From positions 25,684-89,683 of the forward strand of contig DATGEL010000054.1 of NCBI GenBank assembly GCA_035310145.1: a stretch of DNA of 64,000 nt, in the 5' to 3' direction. Origin of the DNA: Dehalococcoidia bacterium. GTDB taxonomy: Bacteria; Chloroflexota; Dehalococcoidia; CAUJGQ01. The first letter of the stretch is position 1, and each line of letters opens with the position of its first letter. The position numbers and the translations under genes are program-made. The notes beneath the pieces were generated by a model. It was not told the DNA's origin. It was given only the letters and a program-made list of their open reading frames with translations, and did no database searches. Positions 14,591 to 23,949 of the stretch are shown here, one piece after another.

Positions 14591-16195
14591 ATCCAGGTAG
14601 TCCTTCAGCTTCTTCGAGCGCGAGGGATGGCGCAGCTTGCGCAGCGCCTTCGCCTCGATCTGGCGGATGCGCTCGCGCGTAACGCCGAATTCGCGGCCGA
14701 CCTCTTCCAACGTGCGGCTGCGGCCGTCTTCCAGACCGAAGCGCAACTGCAGCACACGCCGCTCGCGGCCGGTGAGCGAGGCGAGCACGTCTTCCACCTG
14801 CTCCTTGAGCAACTGGTGCGAGGCCGCATCGGCCGGCGCCAGCGCCGCATCGTCGGGGATGAAGTCGCCCAGGTGGCTGTCTTCCTCCTCGCCGATCGGC
14901 GTCTCCAGCGAGACCGGCTCCTGCGAAACCTTGATGATCTCGCGGACTTTCTCCGGCGTGATCTCCATGCCGCGGCCGATCTCTTCGCTGGTCGGCTCGC
15001 GGCCGAACTCCTGCACCAGCCGCCGGCTGACGCGCACGAGCTTGTTGATCGTCTCCACCATATGCACGGGGATGCGGATCGTGCGCGCCTGGTCGGCGAT
15101 GGCGCGGGTGATCGCCTGGCGGATCCACCAGGTTGCGTAGGTGCTGAACTTGTAGCCCTTGCGGTAGTCGAACTTCTCCACCGCGCGGATCAGGCCGATG
15201 TTCCCTTCCTGGATCAGGTCCAGCAGCGACATGCCGCGGCCGATGTACTTCTTCGCCACCGACACCACAAGCCGCAGGTTCGCCTCGGTCAGCCGCTTCT
15301 CCGCCTTGCGCCCTTCGTCGTCGATGCGGCGGAAGAGGTCGGCGTACTGGCGCAGCACGTCCGGCGTAGCGGCGATGCGCTGCGCCAGGCCGTCGGGCGG
15401 CGGCAGGATCGCCGTGCCCTCCGGCAAGGTCGCCTCGGTTTGGCGCACCAGCTCGGGGTTGAGGATATGCGTCACGATCGAGAGCTGCACGATCTTGTGC
15501 TCGGCGATCAGTTGCTCGTCGTTGGGGTAGCCGTGGTCCTGGCGTACCTTTTCGGCGGCCTCGGGGTCCATCTCGGCGTCCACGACCTTGCGGAAGGCCG
15601 CGCTGCCGATGATGCCGGCGAGATCGGTCTCCACAACGGCGGCGTATTCGCAGATCGACTGCATGATCGGCCGCAGCTCGTCCACCTCCATGAAGAGCAT
15701 GTAGCCGATCTCGGACGAGCCGGCGACGCGGCCCATGCTCATCTGCCAGGTGTCGGCCAGGCGCAGCAGGTGCTTGCCCTCCTCCATCTGCCGCGCGAGC
15801 CGCTTCTCATCGTCGGCGGAGAGCAGCGAGACCTTGCCGATCTCGCGCAGGTACATGCGCACCGGGTCGTCGATGCCCTCCTGCTCCTCGGCGGGCAGGC
15901 CGGCCTCGAGATCCTTTTCCGGTTCTTCCTCTTCTTCCTCTTCCAGCTTCGCCGCGATCTCCGGCTCGGCCACCTCGTCCAACGGCGCCAGCGAGGCCTG
16001 GCGTGCCGCGCGCGTCAGCGCCGCGCCGACGGCCGAACCCGGTTCCGCCGCGGTTGCCGCGCCGGCCGCAACCAGCGCCTGCTCGGGCGTGGCGGCGGCG
16101 TGGCCGTTCTTGCCGTTCGCAGCGCCGTTGCTGGTTGACCGGGCCGGCCGGGCCAGGGCGGTCTCGCCCCGCGCGGTGGTGTTGTTCTTTGCCAT
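14588..16195 (-). CDS. rpoD: Primary RNA polymerase sigma factor (RpoD/SigA)
   Basis: A 535-residue group 1 sigma-70 factor. A low-complexity Ala/Thr/Gly and then acidic N terminus is followed by region 1.2 ([18 protein letters not shown]), region 2.1-2.4 ([52 protein letters not shown]), region 3 ([14 protein letters not shown]) and region 4.2 ([20 protein letters not shown]) ending [12 protein letters not shown]. These complete housekeeping motifs rule out an alternative sigma. It recognises TTGACA/TATAAT-type promoters, several of which are visible in this window. It lies 155 bases after dnaG on the same strand, the classic dnaG-rpoD arrangement. Confidence 0.96.
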   Translation of the reverse strand: MAKNNTTARGETALARPARSTSNGAANGKNGHAAATPEQALVAAGAATAAEPGSAVGAALTRAARQASLAPLDEVAEPEIAAKLEEEEEEEPEKDLEAGLPAEEQEGIDDPVRMYLREIGKVSLLSADDEKRLARQMEEGKHLLRLADTWQMSMGRVAGSSEIGYMLFMEVDELRPIMQSICEYAAVVETDLAGIIGSAAFRKVVDAEMDPEAAEKVRQDHGYPNDEQLIAEHKIVQLSIVTHILNPELVRQTEATLPEGTAILPPPDGLAQRIAATPDVLRQYADLFRRIDDEGRKAEKRLTEANLRLVVSVAKKYIGRGMSLLDLIQEGNIGLIRAVEKFDYRKGYKFSTYATWWIRQAITRAIADQARTIRIPVHMVETINKLVRVSRRLVQEFGREPTSEEIGRGMEITPEKVREIIKVSQEPVSLETPIGEEEDSHLGDFIPDDAALAPADAASHQLLKEQVEDVLASLTGRERRVLQLRFGLEDGRSRTLEEVGREFGVTRERIRQIEAKALRKLRHPSRSKKLKDYLD

Positions 16196-16350
16196 CTGTT
16201 CCTCGCCTCTCGTTCCAGCCGCTCGCTGCAGGCCGTCTTCCGTGATCTCTCGTATGTCGTCGTTCAGCTGTTCGACCCGTTCATCCGTTCAAGTGACGCG
16301 CCCGCCGCGCCTGCGGCGTCTCGCCAGGGGAAGCTATTGTCGCTCGTACG

Positions 16351-18348
16351 TCAATACGCCGTCGCGTCGCTCTCCGGTTCAGCGGCGGCCCAGCGCGGCA
16401 GTTGGCCGGTGCGCAGCTCCCACTCCACGGTCAGCGCCTCGCGGCTCAAATAGTGGTTGGCGCGCAGGTGGTTGGTGTGCGCGATCACCGGCTCGGGCAC
16501 GTCGGCCAGGTCCGGCGTCTCCGCCGCCTCGGCCAACTGCTGCATCAGCCGGAAGGCTGCGCCCTCGTCGATCTGGCTCTGCACGTCGGCCAGCTCCGCG
16601 TCCAGCAGCCGCTTCTGCTCGATCAACGCGCGGTGGCGCAGCTTTGCGGCGGCATCGGCCAGCGCGGGCTCGGCGTTCAGCGGCGTGAAGGCGGCCAGGT
16701 TCTGCCGCCGCAACTCATCCAGCGCCGGCCGCAGTTCGACGGGCACGCGCTCATCCACGAGTTCGGGCGCCTCCAGCCACAGGGCGAAGAGGCTGCGGTA
16801 GACGGACCGCTGAAACAGTCCTGGCTCCAGCGCCTCGCCGCTCTGCCGCAGCTCGGGGACGCGCAGCAGCAGGGCCAGCACGAACGCCTCGACCGGATCG
16901 GGCCGCGCTGCCGGAACCGCCGGCTCTGCCTCGGCCGGCTCGTCGACTGGCCGCGCATCCCGCACACGTTCGCGAACTACGATACGCTGGCCGCGATCTT
17001 TGCGCGGCGTCAGCTCGTGCAGGTGCAGCGCCAGCGTCTGCTCGGGAACCGAGGCCTCCTGCGCCAGCCGCGAGAGATAGGCCGCCTGCAGCGCCGGATC
17101 GTCGATCTTCAGCAACAGCGGCAGCAGGCGGTCGGCCAGCTCGATGCGGGCGCGCGGATCGCTCATAGTGGTGCGGGCCAGCTCCTGCCGCAGGCGGAAA
17201 TCGAACGGCGAGACCGCGCCGCCGACCCAGGCCGTCCAGCCCTCAGGCGTCTCGCGGATCGCCTCGTCCGGATCCTTGCCCGAGGGCACGGTGAAGACGC
17301 GGACTTCGACGGGCGAGCGCGCCTGGTGCTGCACCAGCCCGTCCCAGCGCACGATGTCGTCGCCGCGCTCGCCGTCGCCCGTGGCTTCACGAGCGACCTC
17401 CTCGCCGCGCATCGCCGCCTCGATGCCTGCCGTGTCGGCGTCCATCGCCAGCGTCACGCGGCGGGTGAGCCGGCGCAGCAGTTGAATGTGGCGCGGCGTC
17501 AGCGCCGTGCCCAGCGTGGCGACGACGTTCTTGTAGCCGAACTGGTGCGCCGTGATCGCGTCCACATAGCCTTCGACAACCACGGCCTCGCCCGCCTCGC
17601 GGATCGCCTCGCGCGCCCGGTCGAGCGCGAACAGCAGCCCGCCCTTGTCGAACAGCGGCGTCTGCGGCGTGTTCAGGTACTTCGGCTTCGCGTCGTCCAG
17701 CGCCCGGCCGCCGAAGCCGACGGCACGGCCGCGCTCGTCGCGGATCGGGAAGATCAGCCGGCGGCGGAAGCGATCGTAGGGCGAGCCGTGTTCGCCGATC
17801 GTCAGCAGGCCCGCTTCGAGCAGCTCCTCCTCGCGGAAGCCCTTGCCCAGCAGGTAGCCGCGCAGGTTGTCCCAGCCCTCCGGCGCGAAGCCCAGCTCGA
17901 AGCCGGCGATCGCCGCCGCGTCGAAGCCGCGCCGCGCCACGTACTCGCGCGCCTCGGCGCCGGCGCTGCTGCCCGCGAGCGCCTGGCTGAAATAGGCGAT
18001 CGCCGCCTCGTTCGCGGCGAACAACCGCTCGTGCGCCGCTTGCGCCACCGGGTCCGGCCCGCGGCCGAGTTCCACGCCGGCGCGCTCGGCAAGCGTGCGC
18101 AGCGCCGTGACGAAGTCCACACCGTCGCGCTTCATCACGAAACTGAAGACGTCGCCGCCGTCGGCGCACTGCCCGAAGCAGCGCCAGGTCTGGCGCTCGG
18201 GATTGACCACGAACGAGGGCGTCTTTTCGTTGTGGAACGGGCACAGCGCCTTGAAGGTGCGGCCCGCCTTCAGCAGCCGCGCCTGCTCGCCGATCAGCTC
18301 GACGATATCCACCTGCCCGCGCACCGTTTCGACGGCGTTGTCGCTCAC
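16351..18348 (-). CDS. dnaG: DNA primase
   Basis: A 665-residue primase that makes the RNA primers for lagging-strand synthesis. The N-terminal zinc domain has Cys36, His39, Cys57 and Cys61 (CPFH ... WRCFGQC); the second pair is spaced CxxxC rather than the usual CxxC. The TOPRIM core shows VVVEGYVDAITAHQ, LGTALTPRHIQLL and the metal motif LAMDADTAG. The C-terminal part is helical and should bind DnaB. A GTG start at 18348 gives the conserved first residues (ETVRGQVDIVELIG). It sits upstream of rpoD in the same orientation. Confidence 0.95.
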   Translation of the reverse strand: MSDNAVETVRGQVDIVELIGEQARLLKAGRTFKALCPFHNEKTPSFVVNPERQTWRCFGQCADGGDVFSFVMKRDGVDFVTALRTLAERAGVELGRGPDPVAQAAHERLFAANEAAIAYFSQALAGSSAGAEAREYVARRGFDAAAIAGFELGFAPEGWDNLRGYLLGKGFREEELLEAGLLTIGEHGSPYDRFRRRLIFPIRDERGRAVGFGGRALDDAKPKYLNTPQTPLFDKGGLLFALDRAREAIREAGEAVVVEGYVDAITAHQFGYKNVVATLGTALTPRHIQLLRRLTRRVTLAMDADTAGIEAAMRGEEVAREATGDGERGDDIVRWDGLVQHQARSPVEVRVFTVPSGKDPDEAIRETPEGWTAWVGGAVSPFDFRLRQELARTTMSDPRARIELADRLLPLLLKIDDPALQAAYLSRLAQEASVPEQTLALHLHELTPRKDRGQRIVVRERVRDARPVDEPAEAEPAVPAARPDPVEAFVLALLLRVPELRQSGEALEPGLFQRSVYRSLFALWLEAPELVDERVPVELRPALDELRRQNLAAFTPLNAEPALADAAAKLRHRALIEQKRLLDAELADVQSQIDEGAAFRLMQQLAEAAETPDLADVPEPVIAHTNHLRANHYLSREALTVEWELRTGQLPRWAAAEPESDATAY

Positions 18349-18355
18349 GCAGCAT

Positions 18356-18382
18356 CCCTCACCCGTAGTAACACCGTGAGGG
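18356..18382. terminator. Hairpin between the SH3/CARDB gene and dnaG
   Basis: CCCTCAC (18356-18362) pairs with GTGAGGG (18376-18382), extended by GCA/TGC outside with a one-base bulge. It lies between the stop at 18392 and the dnaG start on the minus strand. No T-run follows, so it may be a weak terminator or a structure in the dnaG leader. Confidence 0.35.
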
Positions 18383-18391
18383 TGCGAAAAG

Positions 18392-19315
18392 TTACGGGTT
18401 CGGTGGAAACACGGCCTTGGTCAACGAATTATTGGTGTCGGGAAAGCCCGGCGGCGCGTCGGACTCGGCGATCGTGTGATTGGGGTTGATCACGACCGTC
18501 AGCATCGTGCGGCCCGTGGGCCTGTAGGCCGTGCGGATCTCCTGCAGGGCGCCCGGCTCGATGCTCAGCGGTCCCGTCGTCAGGTCGAAGACCGTAGCGC
18601 CGGTCTGATCGACCCCAATCAGCTCGACCGGCTGGCGCGAAAGCGCCGCCCGACCAGCGTTGCCGATTTCGACCACGAGCGAGCCCGCGCCGGCGCCGTT
18701 CTGCAACACGCTGAAGTCGCGCAGCACCAGGTCCGGAAGCTCGGCGCTCGGCCGGGTGGGCGCGGGGCCTGGCGTTGGCATTGGGCTCGGCGAGGGCGTG
18801 GGCGAAGGGGATGGCGACGGCGATGGAGACGGGGACGGACTTGGTGACGGCGAAGGCGTTTCGGCCGAGCTGAGAATCGGCGCCTGCGCGAGGTCGCCGT
18901 TGACTTCGACGCCGCTGGCCTGCAGCCAGCCGGTGCCGTTGCTGGGCGCGCCCTGCTGCGTGCTGAAGTTGACCAGCAACCACTGGTCGTCGTCGCTGCG
19001 GCCGGCCACCGCCAGGGTCAGACCGCCGGGCAGCCGTGCCACGACGGCGGCGCGCGGATCGGGACTGGCGAAGACGGAGACGGCGCCGCGCGTGCGGGCG
19101 CTGATCCCGGAGGGCGTGGGGCTTGCCGCCGTGCTCGTGGCGGCAGCCGTGGGCGTCGGCGTAGCAGAAGGCGTTGAACTCTGCGTGACCACGTGCACCG
19201 GCGGCGCGTTGTGCCCGCCGCCGGCGCCGACGAGGAGAATCGCGATCAGGAAGACGGCGAGAATGCCGACTACGCCGCCGAGGACGAGCAGGATACGCTG
19301 TTGGGCGACGGTCAC
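18392..19315 (-). CDS. Membrane-anchored SH3-like/CARDB surface protein
   Basis: A 307-residue protein. An N-terminal membrane anchor (ILLVLGGVVGILAVFLIAIL) is followed by a Ser/Thr/Pro linker, a bacterial SH3-like domain at about 75-150 (VSVFASPDPRAAVVARLPGG, WLLVNFSTQ, GTGWLQASGV), a second linker of repeated Ser-Pro/Thr-Pro units, and a CARDB-type immunoglobulin-like domain (LPDLVLRDFSV, GSLVVEIGNAG, TVVINPNHTIAESD). It should act outside the membrane, perhaps on the cell wall. The SP linker DNA is a short tandem repeat prone to length change. It uses a GTG start and is upstream of dnaG. Confidence 0.75.
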   Translation of the reverse strand: MTVAQQRILLVLGGVVGILAVFLIAILLVGAGGGHNAPPVHVVTQSSTPSATPTPTAAATSTAASPTPSGISARTRGAVSVFASPDPRAAVVARLPGGLTLAVAGRSDDDQWLLVNFSTQQGAPSNGTGWLQASGVEVNGDLAQAPILSSAETPSPSPSPSPSPSPSPSPSPTPSPSPMPTPGPAPTRPSAELPDLVLRDFSVLQNGAGAGSLVVEIGNAGRAALSRQPVELIGVDQTGATVFDLTTGPLSIEPGALQEIRTAYRPTGRTMLTVVINPNHTIAESDAPPGFPDTNNSLTKAVFPPNP

Positions 19316-19366
19316 GAATGGCCCTCGGCCGCGAAGTGCCGCGAGATGGGCTGAAACGGCAGTGAT

Positions 19367-20479
19367 TCAGGGAAGCACGGTGCGGCTCTGCCACTGCTGC
19401 GCCGCCTCGCAGCCCATGCCCGCGGCCAGGCGAATGGCGAACGGATCGGTCATACCCGAGATGTAGTCTGCCACACGCAGGCGAAGCGGGTCGTCGGGCA
19501 GCGAGAAGCCTTCGGGCAGTTCCTCGGGATGCTCGACGTAATACTCGAAGAGAAAGCCGAGAATCTCGCGCGCCTGCCGCACCTCGGCCTGGCGGTCTTC
19601 CAGCAGATAGACGTGCTCGAACATGAACTCACGCAGCGCGTTGGTGACGGCGCGCACCTCGTCGCTCATGGCGATGCGCGGCTCCGTCACGCCGGCGACT
19701 TCGCCGGTGGCGGCCCAGGAGGCGAGCACGATGTCGTTGACGAGCGTGCTGATCCGCTCGGAGTGGCTGGCGCCGAGCACGCGATGCACCTCGCGCGGCA
19801 GCGCGTCCTCCGAGAGCATCCCGGCGCGGATCGCGTCGAGAATGTCGTGATTGAGGTAGGCGACGGCGTCGGCGATCTTGAGGATCTGACCTTCCAGCGT
19901 GGAGGCGGTGCCCCAGGCCTCCGCGAAGATGTCCTTGCGCACTTTCGAGCTCTTGATCACACCCTCGCGCACCTCCCAGGTGAGGTTGAGGCCGCGGCCG
20001 TCGTTCTCCAGCTTCTCCACCACGCGGGCGCCCTGCTCATTGTGGCGCCAGCTCACGCCCAACAACTCGGCCAGCGCCTCTTCGCCGGCGTGGCCGAAGG
20101 GGGCGTGGCCGATATCGTGCGCCAGCGAGATCGCTTCCGTTAAATCTTCGTTCAGGTTCAACGCCCGCGCGATCGTGCGCGCGATCTGCGCCACTTCCAG
20201 CGTGTGCGTCATGCGTGTGACGTAGTGGTCGCCGGCGGGGGCGATGAAGACCTGCGTCTTGTGCTTCAGCCGCCGAAACGCCTTCGAGTGCAGGATGCGG
20301 TCGCGGTCGCGCTGGAACTCCGTGCGCAGCAGCGAGGGCGGCTCGGGACGCTCGCGGCCGCGGCTGCTGGCGCTGCGTGCGGCGAAGGGCGAAAGGGCGC
20401 GCTCCCGCGCGGCCAGCAGCGCCTGCACGCTGGCAAACCGCGCCTGGGCGCTTGCCTCCCGCTCGTCGGTCACGGCCAT
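19367..20479 (-). CDS. dgt: dGTPase-like deoxynucleotide triphosphohydrolase (HD domain)
   Basis: A 370-residue protein of the Dgt family, which splits dNTPs into nucleoside and triphosphate. The N terminus has FQRDRDRILHSKAFRRLKHK and the HD metal site is complete: RMTHTLEVAQIART (first His), then AHDIGHAPFGHAGEEAL (HD pair). VAYLNHDILDAIRAG carries the last Asp and a helical C terminus follows. The length suits the shorter Dgt-like group, so the name is a family-level call. The gene lies 51 bases upstream of the SH3/CARDB gene on the same strand. Confidence 0.88.
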   Translation of the reverse strand: MAVTDEREASAQARFASVQALLAARERALSPFAARSASSRGRERPEPPSLLRTEFQRDRDRILHSKAFRRLKHKTQVFIAPAGDHYVTRMTHTLEVAQIARTIARALNLNEDLTEAISLAHDIGHAPFGHAGEEALAELLGVSWRHNEQGARVVEKLENDGRGLNLTWEVREGVIKSSKVRKDIFAEAWGTASTLEGQILKIADAVAYLNHDILDAIRAGMLSEDALPREVHRVLGASHSERISTLVNDIVLASWAATGEVAGVTEPRIAMSDEVRAVTNALREFMFEHVYLLEDRQAEVRQAREILGFLFEYYVEHPEELPEGFSLPDDPLRLRVADYISGMTDPFAIRLAAGMGCEAAQQWQSRTVLP

Positions 20480-20559
20480 CTCCGCAATCTACTCCAGCGG
20501 TATGATCCCCGACCGCGGCGGCGTTTGTCTACAATCCGGGCGAAGGTGTCAGAACACCC

Positions 20560-20587
20560 TTGTCTCGACCGCTTGTTATGCTATAAC
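20560..20587 (+). promoter_or_regulatory. Sigma-A promoter for the PKD-domain gene
   Basis: TTGTCT (20560-20565), a 16-base spacer, then TATAAC (20582-20587) preceded by TGC as an extended -10. The gene starts 97 bases further at 20685. Confidence 0.6.
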
Positions 20588-20684
20588 TGGTGCGTATCTG
20601 CCGCGGGCTCGGATGGTCTGGAATGCGGCTGGCCCTCATGCCCCGCGCGGGCGCGTGGCGCCGATCTGAACCAGGAGGAGACGA

Positions 20685-22289
20685 ATGAGGCAGGGACAGG
20701 CACTCCGGCGGGCCGCCGCCGGTGTCCCGCGCGCGTGGCTGCGACGGACGGCGTTGCTGCTGCCGGCGATCGTGTTGCTCGCCGCCGGGGTGCGGGCCGC
20801 GGCGCCCGCGCGGGCCGCCACGCTTACGGTGTCGATCTCCGGCGTGGGCGTGAGCGGCAACGCGCCGAACTACACGATCACCGCCGCCGCGGGCCAGTTG
20901 ATCCAGCTCGGGGCGGTGGCTTCCGGCGCCTCCTGCGCGACGACCACCACCTTTTCCTGGTCCTTCAATAACGCCCAGATCGGCACCGGCCCCACGATCT
21001 CCTACGCCTTCACCACCACCGGCGCCGGCTACGTGATCGCCACCGATAGCTGCGCCCCGTCCAGCGACTCCGGCGCATCGACCTTCTCGGTGACGATCGG
21101 GCAGGGCAGCGGCGGCACAGGCGCCTGTACGCCGAACCCCGTGACCGGCAATCCGCTCGGCGTGCAGGTGATCGCTCAGCCGGCGAGCGCCAGCGTGAAC
21201 CAGGTTGTGACCTTTGTCGCCGTGGTCAGCGGCGGCACACCGCAGACCTACGCCTGGAACTTCGGCGACGGGACGACGCAGGCGGCCACCGCCTCCAATA
21301 CGGCGTCGCACAGCTACTCCTCGGGCAACACCTACAGCGTCACGGCGACCGTGACCGACAACCAGGGACACACGAACTGCGGCACGTCGTCGGTCGTCGT
21401 CAGCGGCAGCGGCAGCGGCGGCACCGGCGGCAGCACCAACCCGAAGATCCAGGTGGCGCCGAACGGGCCGTACACCGGCGCCGTCAACCAGGCGATCAAT
21501 TTCGGCGGCTTCGCGACCACACAGAACGCCGGCGCGTCGATCACCAGCTACACCTGGAACTTCGGCGACGGCGGCACGGGCACCGGCCAGTCGGTGCAAC
21601 ACGCCTACACCGCCGCCGGTACCTTCACCGTGACGTTGACGGTGACCGATTCTTCGGGCCAGTCGTCGTCGAACACGACGACCGCGACGATCGGCGGTTC
21701 CGGCTCCAGCAGCGGCGGCTCGGGCACGGCGACCATCGGCCAGAACAGCGAGCGCGGCGTTACCGTCAACACGGGCGGGCCCTACACGGGCACGGCCGGG
21801 ACGGCGATCAACTTCACCGGCACGGCCACGACGACCAACCCGGGCGCCACGATCACCTCGTACGTCTGGGCTTTCGGCGACGGCGGCACCGCGACGGGCC
21901 AGACCGCGAGCCACACCTATGCCAGCAGCGGCAGCTACACGCTGACGCTTACGGCGACCGACACGACCGGCGTGGCCGTGGCGGCGACGGCGGTCGTGTC
22001 GATCGGCGGCGGCGGCTCGACCGGTCCGCGCACGGTGCAACTCGTGCAGGGCTGCAACAACGTGGCGTTGACCTTCCCCGACAACACGCCGACGTCGACA
22101 GTGGCCAGCGGCATCAGCCCCGCCTCCGCGCTGCTGGGGATTTGGAAGCTGAGCGACCCCGCGACCTCGAAGTACAAGGCGTTCTTCCCCGGCGCCACGC
22201 AGGCGACCGACCTGCCCTCGGTGAACCGGCTGGATGCGGTGTTCATCTGCGTCAACGCCTCGGCAACGCTGACCGAGCCGGGGGCGTGA
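20685..22289 (+). CDS. Secreted PKD-repeat protein
   Basis: A 534-residue exported protein. A basic start and hydrophobic stretch (ALLLPAIVLLAAGVRAA) ending in Ala-rich sequence form the signal peptide. Three clear PKD domains follow after a related first module, with the signatures YAWNFGDGTT, YTWNFGDGGTG and YVWAFGDGGTA and the matching HxYxxxGxYTVTxTVTD strands, joined by Gly/Ser linkers. The C-terminal 85 residues form a separate domain (VQLVQGCNNVALTFPDNTP ... AVFICVNASATL) with two cysteines. PKD domains usually mediate protein or sugar contacts at the cell surface; no enzyme domain is present. An AGGAGGAG ribosome site lies just before the ATG. Confidence 0.8.
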   Translation: MRQGQALRRAAAGVPRAWLRRTALLLPAIVLLAAGVRAAAPARAATLTVSISGVGVSGNAPNYTITAAAGQLIQLGAVASGASCATTTTFSWSFNNAQIGTGPTISYAFTTTGAGYVIATDSCAPSSDSGASTFSVTIGQGSGGTGACTPNPVTGNPLGVQVIAQPASASVNQVVTFVAVVSGGTPQTYAWNFGDGTTQAATASNTASHSYSSGNTYSVTATVTDNQGHTNCGTSSVVVSGSGSGGTGGSTNPKIQVAPNGPYTGAVNQAINFGGFATTQNAGASITSYTWNFGDGGTGTGQSVQHAYTAAGTFTVTLTVTDSSGQSSSNTTTATIGGSGSSSGGSGTATIGQNSERGVTVNTGGPYTGTAGTAINFTGTATTTNPGATITSYVWAFGDGGTATGQTASHTYASSGSYTLTLTATDTTGVAVAATAVVSIGGGGSTGPRTVQLVQGCNNVALTFPDNTPTSTVASGISPASALLGIWKLSDPATSKYKAFFPGATQATDLPSVNRLDAVFICVNASATLTEPGA

Positions 22290-22333
22290 GCAAGCAGGTT
22301 CAGGGCTGCGGGATCACGATTTGGCGGGATCGG

Positions 22334-22365
22334 CCGGGGAGCGAGGCTCATGCCTCGCTCCCCGG
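22334..22365. terminator. Bidirectional terminator between convergent genes
   Basis: CCGGGGAGCGAGGC (22334-22347) and its perfect complement (22352-22365) form a 14-bp stem with a four-base loop (TCAT), placed between the convergent PKD gene and the AI-2E family permease gene. Confidence 0.75.
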
Positions 22366-22415
22366 CTCTCTGCTACGCCCGGGGTGGCGAGGGCCGGGCC
22401 GCGTGTGTGCCCGGC

Positions 22416-23639
22416 TTAGCTTTCGCGGTTGCGCACGGTCGCTGCCGGGCGATCGTCGGGGGGGGCGGTGCCGTCGGCGGTGAGCGCCGCGTGATCGTCG
22501 GCGTGCGGGCGCGGCTCGCGGCGCAGGGGATACGGCTCGGCGCCCGATTCGCGCGCCAGCGCCATCAGCGCCGCCGGCTGCGGCCGACCGGTGACACGGT
22601 AGTAGTAGAGCTGCACCACCGACTGGATGATCGCCGCGATCGGCACGCTGAACAGGGCGCCCCAGATGCCCGCGGCGCCGGCGCCGATGAAGAACGCCGC
22701 CAGCACCCAGAGCGGGTGCAGCCCGACGCTCTTGCCCATGATGCGCGGCCGCAGGATCTGCAAGACGAGCTGCTGCAGGGCCACCATCGCGATCACCGCG
22801 ATGATCACGTTGACCAGCGACACCGTCACGGCGCCGATCACGATCGTGGGGATCACCGCAACCACGTCGCCGATGAAGGGGATGATCAGCATGAAGCCGG
22901 CGAACAGGCTGACGGGCAGCGCGAAGGGAATGCCCGTCGCCCACATGGTCAGGCCGGTGCCCACGGCATAGATCAGCGCCAGGATCACCGAGGCGCGCAC
23001 GTAGCCGCCGAAGCTGTGATCGATGCTGGCGAAGAGCATGCGCACGTCCTGGCGGTAGCGCTCCGGCGTGACGCCGAGCATCGCCGACGTGATCCGCGGC
23101 GCGTCCAGCATCATGTAGAACGAGACGACCAGGATGATCACTGTGTCGAAGATGCCTTCGATGATCTTCGGCGCGAGGCCCACGGCGTTCTGTGCGAGCT
23201 GGGCGCCGGATTTGTCGATCTGCTTGCTCAGGTCTTCCGTGTTCACGCCGCTGAGGTCGACGTTGATGCCGCGGTGGTGCAGCCAGTCCTGCACGTCGCT
23301 GACCAGCTTGCCGGTGTTCTGGCGATACTCGGGCACCGTTCTGCCCAGCGTCTCGACCTGGTTCACCAGCGGCGGCGCCAGCAGCACGCCGGCCAGCGCC
23401 ACGACGCCGAACATGCCGAGATAGACCGCCGCAACCGCTGCCGCGCGGCCCAGCGTCCAGCGCCGCGCCAGCCAGTTGACGGCGGGGTTCAAGATGAAAG
23501 ACAGCATCCAGGCGAGGAAGAAGATCAGCAGCGTCTGCGCGAAATGGGCGCCGAAGTGCCAGACCACGAGGAAGAGCTGCACGCCGAGCAAGGCGCAGCC
23601 CAGGACGATCAGCAGGCGAAGCCAGGGATTGCGCTCCAT
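22416..23639 (-). CDS. AI-2E family transporter (YhhQ/TqsA/PerM type permease)
   Basis: A 407-residue membrane protein. It has two starting helices (LLIVLGCALLGVQLFLVVW; TLLIFFLAWMLSFILNPAV), a third (VAAVYLGMFGVVALAGVLLA), a long amphipathic extracytoplasmic segment, and a C-terminal group of helices including FIGDVVAVIPTIVIGAV, VLQILRPRIMGKSVGLHPL and AAGIWGALFSVPIAA, which are diagnostic of the family. Members export autoinducer-2 or act as Na+/H+ antiporters, so the substrate is uncertain. The ATG at 23639 is preceded by GGAG; a longer frame starts 84 bases upstream but has no support. Confidence 0.85.
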   Translation of the reverse strand: MERNPWLRLLIVLGCALLGVQLFLVVWHFGAHFAQTLLIFFLAWMLSFILNPAVNWLARRWTLGRAAAVAAVYLGMFGVVALAGVLLAPPLVNQVETLGRTVPEYRQNTGKLVSDVQDWLHHRGINVDLSGVNTEDLSKQIDKSGAQLAQNAVGLAPKIIEGIFDTVIILVVSFYMMLDAPRITSAMLGVTPERYRQDVRMLFASIDHSFGGYVRASVILALIYAVGTGLTMWATGIPFALPVSLFAGFMLIIPFIGDVVAVIPTIVIGAVTVSLVNVIIAVIAMVALQQLVLQILRPRIMGKSVGLHPLWVLAAFFIGAGAAGIWGALFSVPIAAIIQSVVQLYYYRVTGRPQPAALMALARESGAEPYPLRREPRPHADDHAALTADGTAPPDDRPAATVRNRES

Positions 23640-23855
23640 GCGGGCCGCTCCAGCCGTGGCGCGGCCTGCCGCTCCGCCCGCGGCTGCGCGCTGGCGCCGA
23701 TGATCCGGGTTGCGGATGCACATCCGGCGCCCGCGCTTGCCTTCCGGCCCCGACCACCCTGTCCGCGTTATGTGGGCCGGCCGAAAGGACCGCGTGGCCC
23801 GCGACCGCGGATCATGGTTGGATTGTAGGTCCGGCTGTTACACTGCGCCAAGTTA

Positions 23856-23884
23856 TGGAACAGGGAGCAGGGAACAGGGAAGAG
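23856..23884 (+). repeat. GGGAACA simple repeat before dprA
   Basis: Four degenerate copies of GGAACAG/GGAGCAG in the leader of dprA, just after a possible -10 (TACACT at 23839-23844). Confidence 0.55.
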
Positions 23885-23949
23885 AGCGCCAGAGCGCCGC
23901 GGCCGCCCAAGGCTCCGATGGAAGCCGGCCACGTTCTCTGTTTCCTCAG

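Noticed and set aside
18770..18860. Short tandem repeats in the SH3/CARDB gene as a possible CRISPR
   Set aside because: They encode a Ser-Pro linker in frame with no spacers.
20800..22000. Periodic similarity in the PKD gene as a DNA repeat array
   Set aside because: The period is the PKD protein domain; the DNA copies differ and stay in frame.
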